Shown here one piece after another: positions 55,437-64,000 of a stretch of DNA of 64,000 nucleotides. The translations under genes and the position numbers were made by a program. The DNA comes from Cydia pomonella (taxonomy: Eukaryota; Arthropoda; Insecta; Lepidoptera; Tortricidae), in the NCBI RefSeq assembly GCF_033807575.1, contig NC_084719.1, forward strand, positions 496,001 through 560,000. Reading direction: 5' to 3'. Position 1 is the stretch's first letter, and each line of letters starts with the position of its first letter. The notes below the pieces were generated by a model that worked only from the letters and a program-made list of their open reading frames with translations, did not search any database and was not told the DNA's origin.

Positions 55437-55631
55437 CAGTACCCCTAGTGTAAATAAATTCGATTTCGAAACGTGACGTACGCGTTTGCGTTAAGTCTCA
55501 TTTTGTATGGGTTTTTGAACAGCGCGCCAAGCGGGACGTTTTGGAAAGTCAAAAATCTAATACAAAATGACACTTAATGCAAACGCGTACGTCACGTTTC
55601 GCTGTCGAAAATATTTACACTAGGGGTACTG
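55437..55631. mobile_element. MITE with ACCCCTAGTGTAAAT termini, second family member
   Basis: CAGTACCCCTAGTGTAAATA at the left and ATTTACACTAGGGGTACTG at the right. Internal arms and loop ('CAAGCGGGACGTTTTGGAAA') match 10963-11153. The possible 8-base flanks AAGTGCTT / AAATGTTA agree at only 5 positions, so hAT membership is not shown. Confidence 0.85.
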
Positions 55632-55939
55632 AAATGTTATGTTAATAGTTTAAGGTATTTAACAGAGAAAATGCCTTCGCTTTCTGAATAATAATGTCTA
55701 ATTATTCAGAGTAGACCACGACTGAAATTACAAGTGACGCTGAGGGACTTTATTTTGAAAGTTCTCAAAGTTTTCGATCATTAGAACATGGTTACAGAAT
55801 CACTTTTATGACAATGATAAATATGCTTTCAGAATTACCAGATGTTTATATATATAAAACACTTCTTTGTTCGTATAACAGAGTGGATTTCTGTAGGCAG
55901 GTTCCGGTGCTGCAATGCGGAAAGAAAAGTTCCCTAACT

Positions 55940-56070
55940 TTTTAAATTATTTATTTATTTAAACTTTATTGCATGATAAAAAATTGTACAAATGGCGGAC
56001 TTAATGCCTTAAGGCATTTTCTACCAGTCAACCATTGGATCAAACAGAAACTTGCAGTTAGTGCAGGATT
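55940..56070 (-). repeat. LINE 3' end
   Basis: 'TTATTTATTTAAACTTTATT' followed by 'GTACAAATGGCGGACTTAAT' and 'CATTTTCTACCAGTCAACCA' is a recognisable lepidopteran LINE 3' UTR in reverse orientation. No coding part is attached. Confidence 0.55.
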
Positions 56071-56299
56071 TGCAAGATCTGGAATAATGACATAATTACA
56101 GATTATACACCGTGTTTTTATTGAATTCCGTTAACTCCGGGATATGGATAAGTACGATTAAGGAAACTAAATGGCATGGTTAATTAAAAAAAAAAGTTTT
56201 TTACATTTTTTTTTATCAAGTAATTAAATGTAGCATATAGCGTTGTTGTAACAGGGGCATTACATTGAATTCACCCAAACCAAAAAAAAAATACCAATC

Positions 56300-56590
56300 A
56301 CGTGCCGCCTGGCTCCCATAGAAAAGACTAACTGGGTGCGGGGCGCGGGGGGAGGGGGGGAGTTACGCGTTTATGTCTACATTTTTGTCTACTGAGATAC
56401 TTATCTATTTTCATTAATTATTTAGGTTTTTTAGTTTAAAAAAAAATGTATTATTTTAGATGACTCGTAGAAGAAGCATTGTACCTATACAATACTGATA
56501 TAATCAAGCTTTTCAATCTCGTACCTTACTTAGGCAGCTCGAAAGGATCGTTGCCTAAACACGGTACTCGAATAAAAAGCTCTATAAGTA
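56300..56590. repeat. Two-member dispersed repeat (partner at 24398)
   Basis: 'CACGTGCCGCCTGGCTCCCA', G-rich segment (56338-56362), 'CTACATTTTTGTCTACTGAG', 'TATTATTTTAGATGACTCGT' and 'GATATAATCAAGCTTTTCAA' in the same order as 24398-24660. Confidence 0.7.
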
Positions 56591-56915
56591 TATGACGATT
56601 GTCTAAAATACTATTGATTGACATCATTAGGTCATGAATTTAATATGTCGGGTAACATAAATTGCCAATTTCCATAGGTATCCTTGTAATGTGGTAATAC
56701 ATATATACTTCGGTATAAGTATTAATATTTCTTAATTTTAGTGACCTTGATCTATGTTTAAGTTTAGGTAAGTTAACGATTTCATCACATACTAGCATCA
56801 TTTAAACTTATCATAGACATTAATAACTTAACAGTACTCAAATAGCTTTTTTTCGTCACTTTTATACATTTTGCTTATCGAGTAAAGTACATTTTCTTTT
56901 ATAATTAATTTCACT
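56591..56915. other. No supported feature
   Basis: No frame or repeat is recognised. Confidence 0.35.
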
Positions 56916-57124
56916 TTTTTTGGAGAAATGGCGAAACGTCTGGTTGACGTAACTGGTGATCGAAGAGCTGGCGGCTTCCTCGCACAACGTATCAGTATTG
57001 CGATACAACGAGGAAATGCCGCCAGCATCCTTGGTACAATGCCTCAAGGGCCTATTTTAGATATAAGCTAGTTATAGTAATCATCTGTATATATCCATTA
57101 TGTATATTGTTATCTCAATAAAAA
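56916..57124 (+). pseudogene. LINE-related C-terminal end plus 3' UTR (VETLGPWG family), third locus
   Basis: The frame ending at TAG 57069-57071 reads FFGEMAKRLVDVTGDRRAGG, 'FLAQRISIAIQRGNAASILG' and 'TMPQGPILDIS'. It differs from 7521-7730 at only two residues. The shared 3' UTR runs to a TCAATAAAAAA end near 57124. The 5' junction at 56916 cuts the protein just after where 'VETLGPWG' would lie. Near identity with a locus tens of kilobases away indicates relatively recent retrotransposition of this family. Confidence 0.7.
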
Positions 57125-57224
57125 ATTTCAAGTATTTAATGTAATTTATTTAATATATAATATTAGCACTAACAGATAAACCTTACATGCTAACACTCGG
57201 ATTACATTTATATTTACTTCTTAA

Positions 57225-57445
57225 CTTATAATAGAATAGAATGGAATATCATTTATTTCAGTATAAGTACACAGTTATACAATACATATAGAGAAAGAAA
57301 GAGAAAAAATGACTTATAACTAACTTGTACACTGTATATAATTATACTGAAAAAGGTGAACACTCAGCATAATGCCAGGTCCTACTGAAGTAGTACGCTG
57401 ACGCTGGTCTTCCGTGGACACCTGTAGGGAGCATAGTTGCGCACA
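57225..57445 (-). repeat. LINE 3' end with AATAGAATGGAAT tail
   Basis: 'TAATAGAATAGAATGGAATA' followed by 'CATAATGCCAGGTCCTACTG' and 'CTTCCGTGGACACCTGTAGG': a tandem pentamer tail and 3' UTR of a minus-strand non-LTR element. Confidence 0.5.
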
Positions 57446-58202
57446 GCTACCAACTACAGTTAAGTTACTAAGGTAACTATAATAATTACGACAGTAAAAA
57501 ACGAAGGGGCAATGAAGCAGTTGACATCAAATGTGAGCATGACTATCATGGTCCAGAAAATACATTATATATATGTACCTAAAATAATAATATAAATAAT
57601 TAGTTACAGTACTTAAGATTTGTAATGACTTCACTCAATCAATATACAATACAATCAATAGCAATATACAATGCATTTCTATATCATTTTATTTACATAC
57701 ATCGTAAGTTACTTATTTAATTTTAACAATTGTTTTTATCAGGCTTAGTTATAGTTTATATTTATTATCTAGGTAAGTTTATAAATTCTGCCGTAACTAT
57801 TCAAGCTGTAAATAATAATAGAAATCAACATATCGTTTGACTTTTTCTTGATGTGACCAACCGAACATTTCATGAAATGATTGCCATATTCATTCATCAG
57901 ATCTGGACACGACATTTATTCAAGGACCAAATAATCCTCAAGATAAATTCGCACCTCTTCGATTCGCCAACATTCTACTTGAATAACAAATTAAATCGGT
58001 ATCAGACGGTTGGAATTTTAATTCTGCTGCGAACTTCAGCTTTCCGACTCAGGGGAATCTTTGAGCGAACATTTAGTAGCTCGCTAGCTTTGACATAGAA
58101 TACCTGAACTAGAATGCTTAGTTCCTATACCTAGAATTATGTGCTTATTAGGGCTGAGTCGAGTTTTCCGTGAAAAGAAATGAAACTGTTATTTTTAATC
58201 AC
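57446..58202. other. No supported feature
   Basis: AT-rich. An 81-codon frame (57853-58098) has no recognisable motif. Confidence 0.35.
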
Positions 58203-58372
58203 GAAACTGTTTTGAAAAATACTTTTGAGAATAACTAGTTGCCACTGGGAAACGTCGTAGCAAGGTCGTCTAACGTAACGAAACGAAATTCGTTCATGTA
58301 ATGAAACTTACCTGATTAGTTTTTTTCGTTTCAGAATCTCGTTATGCATTTATGCGTTGGAATTCAAGTGTG

Positions 58373-59070
58373 GCTGGCCCCCAACGGCTTATCCTTTGTC
58401 TATTGTTAACTAAAACGGCGCGTGCCACTACCTGAAAAAAAAAGGGCCCGGTCTTTTAACCGGTCATTTAATTACAACTCCTATGGTAATTGAAATAAAA
58501 TTCAAAATGAACAAATGGAAAAATTATTTGCGATTCCTTGTGTGGTCTCTATACTATTACTGAGAGCTCGAACGCTACTGAACCAGTCTAAAATGTGTCC
58601 TCGATATGCGTAACAAAGGCCCTTTTTTTGCAGGTAATGGCACGCGCGGTTTTAGTTAAGAGCCCATCAACGTGTTCACTAGCGCCACTGCTAAATAATT
58701 GTGTTTATTTAAATTTAACGATAGACATTTAAAAAGGGGTCCGCTACGTACTGTATTTTGTATTTAAATACCTTTTGAAAACATTATAATAGTTTTCACG
58801 TAACTGGATTCGTCAATCTAGGCGTCCAAATTTAAAACGGCCGTTTTTGTTTTGAGTTCATAGATTGATGAATCCAGCAACATAGAAACTGGTTTGATGT
58901 ATTCAAAAGGTACTTAAATACAAAATACAGTCCGTAGCCCCCTTTTTTAAATACCTATTGTCAAATGTAAACTGTCACAATTATTTTCCAGTGGCGCTAG
59001 TGAGCATGTTGATGGACTCTTAAGTTAAGAGTCGTAACAATAGACAAACGATTAGCCGCTTCGGGCCAGC
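58373..59070. mobile_element. Outer inverted-repeat element, interrupted
   Basis: The left arm 'GCTGGCCCCCAACGGCTTAT' ... 'GTCTATTGTTAAC' ... 'GGCGCGTGCCACTACCTG' pairs in two parts. The inner part of the arm pairs with 58619-58655 ('TGCAGGTAATGGCACGCGCG'). The outer part pairs with about 59024-59070 ('GTAACAATAGACAAACGATT' ... 'CGGGCCAGC'). The break between the two right-hand parts is where the TTAA-flanked element (58660-59019) sits. Confidence 0.8.
58660..59019. mobile_element. TTAA-flanked foldback element nested in the outer element
   Basis: The ends GAGCCCATCAACGTGTTCAC... and ...GTGAGCATGTTGATGGACTC form arms of about 118 bases, and the remaining centre is itself partly palindromic (TGGATTCGTCAATCTAG / ATAGATTGATGAATCCA). 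TTAA lies on each side (58656-58659, 59020-59023), the target preference of piggyBac-type elements. Non-coding. Confidence 0.75.
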
Positions 59071-59771
59071 TTCAAATCGAACGACTATAACTAGGAACTA
59101 ACTAGTTAACAGTCTCTCGAGCATAGCTTCTACAAGCGAACATTGTTAAATGTTCCGTTCCGTGTCAGCCGTACACATTCCTGAGTAAGGTTATAATATA
59201 ATACACGTATTATTACAAGCCGCGCCACATTATTCATATAATCGTTTGAAGTACAGAATCATTATCACAGAGGATAGAGATAACAGTATGTACTTAATGT
59301 TACATTCAATATTTATATGAAGTGTTTGTTTTTTGTTTGATGACGTCAATACGTATGGTTTCTTAAAGATTAATTTCTATAATACTGGTAATTGTTTTTA
59401 CATAAGTTTTATTGAATGCTTTATATAGGTACATAATAACGGGTGATAACAAAAAAAATGAGAATGATTTTATGTAGACTTATAAACAAAACTCTACATA
59501 AACAAAAAATGCTGTTAATAAAGTTGTTGCTAGTTTTTTTGAGATTTTTAATTTCAATTTTTTTATTTCTTCAAACATTTGTTTTTGTTAGACTGGAGTC
59601 GAAACAAGAAACTCTGCGAAAACGTGTCGATTGAGCATGTAAATTGGGTTACAATGCAATAATATTATGGTACGATCGAGCTGATCTGATGCCATCATCA
59701 GGAGGTGGCGATATTATTATGAACTCTGTTGTAAAACAACGCAATCTAATTGTGTTTGGTTTGTTAGAATT

Positions 59772-60130
59772 GTCTCGATGAGTATTAGTTTTCTGTTGAA
59801 AGAGAAGTACCTACATTCACCCCGATAAATTTGTCTCGATGAGTATTATTTTTCTGTTGAAAGAGAAGTACCTACATTCACCCCGATAAATTTGTCTCGA
59901 TGAGTATTAGTTTTCTGTTGAAAGAGAAGTACCTACATTCACCCCGATAAATTTTTCTCGATGAGTATTAGTTTTCTGTTGAAAGAGAAGTACCTACATT
60001 CACCCCGATAAATTTGTCTTGATGAGTATTAGTTTTCTTTTGAAAGAGAAGTACCTACATTCACCCCGATAAATTTGTCTCGATGAGTATTAGTTTTCTG
60101 TTGAAAGAGAAGTACCCAAATTCAGCGATA
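59772..60130. repeat. 61-bp minisatellite, 6 units
   Basis: The unit begins GTCTCGATGAGTATTAGTTT, contains GAAAGAGAAGTACCTACATT and ends CACCCCGATAAATTT. Units start at 59772, 59833, 59894, 59955, 60016 and 60077; the last is diverged (CCCAAATTCAGCGATAAAAG). Variant bases mark individual units (TTATTTTTC in unit 2, TTTCTCG in unit 4, CTTGATG and TTCTTTTG in unit 5). Confidence 0.93.
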
Positions 60131-60675
60131 AAAGTTTGTATCAAAAATGAAATTGTAACAAAAACATATTCTCCGTAATATGCTGTTGTAGTTAAAATCA
60201 TGCGGATTCAGTTGCATTCAGCAGATATTCACATCACCTTTGAAACGAACACAAAATTCATCCTATAAAAAAGTTCTGGAACGGACTTCGATGTTCCTGA
60301 TCCAATCATCTCTCCAAAGTCCAAGTACAAGTTCATTTCCTTTCCTTTCCATATTCGTTAACGCTAATTAAGCTAGTGCTTAATTAAGAGACTGTCAACA
60401 CCCAATGTCCTTGAAATTGATGTTACTTAAACAGTTTTTTAAGAAAGACTATTTGTTTTAGTCAAGTTAGAAAATAGTACATTACGATACAAGTGCGAAA
60501 AATAGGAAACTGTTTTGAAAAATACTTTTGAGAATAACTAGTTGCCACTGGGAAACGTCGTAGCAAGGTCGTCTAACGTAACGAAACGAAATTCGTTCAT
60601 GTAATGAAACTTACCTGATTAGTTTTTTTCGTTTCAGAATCTCGTTATGCATTTATGCGTTGGAATTCAAGTGTG

Positions 60676-61373
60676 GCTGGCCCCCAACGGCTTATCCTTT
60701 GTCTATTGTTAACTAAAACGGCGCGTGCCACTACCTGAAAAAAAAAGGGCCCGGTCTTTTAACCGGTCATTTAATTACAACTCCTATGGTAATTGAAATA
60801 AAATTCAAAATGAACAAATGGAAAAATTATTTGCGATTCCTTGTGTGGTCTCTATACTATTACTGAGAGCTCGAACGCTACTGAACCAGTCTAAAATGTG
60901 TCCTCGATATGCGTAACAAAGGCCCTTTTTTTGCAGGTAATGGCACGCGCGGTTTTAGTTAAGAGCCCATCAACGTGTTCACTAGCGCCACTGCTAAATA
61001 ATTGTGTTTATTTAAATTTAACGATAGACATTTAAAAAGGGGTCCGCTACGTACTGTATTTTGTATTTAAATACCTTTTGAAAACATTATAATAGTTTTC
61101 ACGTAACTGGATTCGTCAATCTAGGCGTCCAAATTTAAAACGGCCGTTTTTGTTTTGAGTTCATAGATTGATGAATCCAGCAACATAGAAACTGGTTTGA
61201 TGTATTCAAAAGGTACTTAAATACAAAATACAGTCCGTAGCCCCCTTTTTTAAATACCTATTGTCAAATGTAAACTGTCACAATTATTTTCCAGTGGCGC
61301 TAGTGAGCATGTTGATGGACTCTTAAGTTAAGAGTCGTAACAATAGACAAACGATTAGCCGCTTCGGGCCAGC
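60676..61373. mobile_element. Outer and nested foldback elements, unit 2
   Basis: Counterpart of 58373-59070; the TTAA-flanked element lies at 60963-61322. Confidence 0.8.
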
Positions 61374-62074
61374 TTCAAATCGAACGACTATAACTAGGAA
61401 CTAACTAGTTAACAGTCTCTCGAGCATAGCTTCTACAAGCGAACATTGTTAAATGTTCCGTTCCGTGTCAGCCGTACACATTCCTGAGTAAGGTTATAAT
61501 ATAATACACGTATTATTACAAGCCGCGCCACATTATTCATATAATCGTTTGAAGTACAGAATCATTATCACAGAGGATAGAGATAACAGTATGTACTTAA
61601 TGTTACATTCAATATTTATATGAAGTGTTTGTTTTTTGTTTGATGACGTCAATACGTATGGTTTCTTAAAGATTAATTTCTATAATACTGGTAATTGTTT
61701 TTACATAAGTTTTATTGAATGCTTTATATAGGTACATAATAACGGGTGATAACAAAAAAAATGAGAATGATTTTATGTAGACTTATAAACAAAACTCTAC
61801 ATAAACAAAAAATGCTGTTAATAAAGTTGTTGCTAGTTTTTTTGAGATTTTTAATTTCAATTTTTTTATTTCTTCAAACATTTGTTTTTGTTAGACTGGA
61901 GTCGAAACAAGAAACTCTGCGAAAACGTGTCGATTGAGCATGTAAATTGGGTTACAATGCAATAATATTATGGTACGATCGAGCTGATCTGATGCCATCA
62001 TCAGGAGGTGGCGATATTATTATGAACTCTGTTGTAAAACAACGCAATCTAATTGTGTTTGGTTTGTTAGAATT

Positions 62075-62433
62075 GTCTCGATGAGTATTAGTTTTCTGTT
62101 GAAAGAGAAGTACCTACATTCACCCCGATAAATTTGTCTCGATGAGTATTATTTTTCTGTTGAAAGAGAAGTACCTACATTCACCCCGATAAATTTGTCT
62201 CGATGAGTATTAGTTTTCTGTTGAAAGAGAAGTACCTACATTCACCCCGATAAATTTTTCTCGATGAGTATTAGTTTTCTGTTGAAAGAGAAGTACCTAC
62301 ATTCACCCCGATAAATTTGTCTTGATGAGTATTAGTTTTCTTTTGAAAGAGAAGTACCTACATTCACCCCGATAAATTTGTCTCGATGAGTATTAGTTTT
62401 CTGTTGAAAGAGAAGTACCCAAATTCAGCGATA
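62075..62433. repeat. 61-bp minisatellite, 6 units, unit 2
   Basis: Counterpart of 59772-60130 with the same variant bases in the same units. Confidence 0.93.
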
Positions 62434-62779
62434 AAAGTTTGTATCAAAAATGAAATTGTAACAAAAACATATTCTCCGTAATATGCTGTTGTAGTTAAAA
62501 TCATGCGGATTCAGTTGCATTCAGCAGATATTCACATCACCTTTGAAACGAACACAAAATTCATCCTATAAAAAAGTTCTGGAACGGACTTCGATGTTCC
62601 TGATCCAATCATCTCTCCAAAGTCCAAGTACAAGTTCATTTCCTTTCCTTTCCATATTCGTTAACGCTAATTAAGCTAGTGCTTAATTAAGAGACTGTCA
62701 ACACCCAATGTCCTTGAAATTGATGTTACTTAAACAGTTTTTTAAGAAAGACTATTTGTTTTAGTCAAGTTAGAAAATA

Positions 62780-63006
62780 GTACATTACGATACAAGTGCG
62801 AAAAATAGGAAATTCGAAACGAGTGGCGATAAATTAAAACACGACCGAAGGGAGTGTTTTAAATCGACACGAGTTGCGAATTACCTATTCGCACATGTAT
62901 CGTACAACGTTTTACAGTACATATGGCCCTTTAAATGTTCGACACAGTAACGTAATATGCTACTTCTCGCACTAGTGCTATAAGGTAGCCTCATATGTAC
63001 TGTAAA
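62780..63006. repeat. Pair of adjacent palindromic repeats, third locus
   Basis: Same compound repeat as 18297-18530, from 'GTACATTACGATACAAGTGC' to 'CTCATATGTACTGTAA'. Confidence 0.8.
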
Positions 63007-64000
63007 TATATGTTCATATTAATTATATTTCAAGGACCGTGGTTGTACTCGATACATGATTGAACGAAATCGGCTCGATGGAAAATAATTGCAAAGATTG
63101 GTCTTAAAATCACAATTAAACGGTTTTATGTCTTTATTGTTTTGACTTATGGGTCTGCAATTAAAATCACAATTTCAAAACATTTATATCTAAACCGTGG
63201 TTGAGTAAAATATTACACTAATAATCCACTTTTTTTATTTAAATATTTTTCTTATTATTCCCTTGCCCAGGCCCAGTAACATGCGACAGTGCTATCTCAT
63301 TCACTCCGATACAAATAGACAGTGTGCGCGCTTTAGGTATTGACAGCCTCTTAATAAAGTAAAGGTTAGCTAGTGTTAACCTTTACTCTTAACTTACCTA
63401 ATCTGTGTTATTTCTTGCAGAGACATTAAAATGGGTCATTATACGTTAAGATATTTAGATACCATGGCTACTCTCACTTGAATTATTCATCGCTATTGGC
63501 GATATGTTTCGAACCCATCGGGGGTCCTTCTTGAGCTTGAGTGCTCTCGACGGCTTCATTCGGTGCACTGTACACCGCCACCTTCACCGCTTCTTCGCTT
63601 GAAAAATCAACTGTAATGTGTTAGTATTAAGGTCCAGGAGCTCACCACTTGCATATAAGAAACAGCTTTTGGAGTCCGTGGCCTAAGAATCATTTGAGAT
63701 AAATCATACTATATCTAAGTGTCGTAATTTAATATTGGTCTTAAATCATTCAAATTTGAATGTGAGTGACTTTCCACTAATATTTTTAGACGTCACCAAT
63801 ATTAAGAGGAAAGGGGACACGCTTCTCCATACAAACGTAGTCCCCATTTTCCTGTCTGGATATTGACATGGCATTATGGAAAATATTTCTTCATAATTTG
63901 ACGTACCTATATTATGTATACTATTTTCGATTATATGTATATTGTAAACATTAGGAGCGAATAACAGATTTCATAGAAATTTTTAAATGTTCCTAACTCT
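63007..64000. other. No gene; scattered repeat scraps
   Basis: A short hairpin (AGTAAAGGTTA / TAACCTTTACT) lies at about 63357-63386. The stretch 63480-63620 ('CGAACCCATCGGGGGTCCTT') and 63780-63870 ('GAGGAAAGGGGACACGCTTC') read like interspersed repeats that I cannot classify. No coding frame is supported. Confidence 0.35.

Larger units (their letters stand above)
58203..60505. repeat. Tandem duplication, unit 1 (2303 bp)
   Basis: Equal to 60506-62808 at a constant offset of 2303; I saw no difference on the lines compared, including unit-specific variants in the internal minisatellite. It starts GAAACTGTTTTGAAAAATAC and ends in the first 29 bases of the palindromic repeat (GTACATTACGATACAAGTGC...AATAGG). 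Confidence 0.95.
60506..62808. repeat. Tandem duplication, unit 2 (2303 bp)
   Basis: Repeat of 58203-60505. Its right end continues into the full palindromic repeat (62780-63006), which unit 1 carries only in part. Confidence 0.95.

Noticed and set aside
57853..58098. 81-codon frame
   Set aside because: No motif, no homologous copy in the window, and a length expected by chance in 64 kb.
59443..59634. 63-codon hydrophobic frame, repeated at 61746-61937
   Set aside because: The repeat is due to the tandem duplication. The AT-rich sequence gives a leucine- and phenylalanine-rich frame by composition, with no recognisable motif or start context.
63485..63530. Possible hammerhead ribozyme or Penelope-like motif (minus strand CCCGATGGGTTCGAAAC)
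   Set aside because: The conserved CTGANGA core is not present (CCGATGG), and flanking stems are not evident.

Overview
The window looks like intergenic, transposon-rich DNA of a lepidopteran (moth or butterfly). The basis is recognition of repeat families typical of that order: tRNA-headed SINEs with the 'GTGGGACTTAGTCAATTTGT' tail, SINEs ending in the 'CTCACGATGTTTTCCTTCAC' body, LINE 3' ends with the 'CTGATGGTAAGCAGT' core, and several foldback MITEs. I found no host gene, rRNA or convincing functional tRNA. Every coding segment I can place is a decayed, frameshifted or 5'-truncated piece of a non-LTR retrotransposon. Family names come from memory of motifs, not from searches.

Large-scale layout: (1) 1-20819 is one copy of a 20.8-kb block and ends exactly at a 100-N gap (20820-20919). 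(2) 20920-31319 is single-copy within the window and holds SINEs, MITEs, an RTE-type LINE C-terminus, a CR1/Jockey-type reverse transcriptase remnant (28.3-29.6 kb) and a MITE with an internal minisatellite. (3) 31320-52135 is the second copy of the 20.8-kb block, colinear with the first and differing mostly by 1-base homopolymer indels. (4) 52136-58202 holds two RTE-type LINE remnants (52.9-54.0 kb), long foldback MITEs and LINE 3' ends. (5) 58203-62808 is a tandem duplication of a 2303-bp unit; each unit carries a foldback element nested in another and a 61-bp minisatellite. (6) 62809-64000 holds a palindromic repeat pair and unassigned repeat fragments.

The block ends at a contig gap, the copies differ mainly by homopolymer indels, and reading frames are broken more in copy 1. 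The most economical reading is therefore that 1-20819 and 31320-52135 are two assemblies (haplotypes or overlapping contigs) of one locus, not a real segmental duplication.

The elements do not cooperate as a pathway; the content is layered transposition. The most informative structures are hAT-type MITEs with recoverable 8-bp target duplications (11332-11537, 26286-26518), a TTAA-flanked foldback nested inside another inverted-repeat element (58660-59019), a TA-flanked inverted-repeat element with a tRNA-like core (14196-14316), and a 51-bp minisatellite whose every intact unit carries a near-consensus 5' splice donor. I did not find a new multi-gene biological system.
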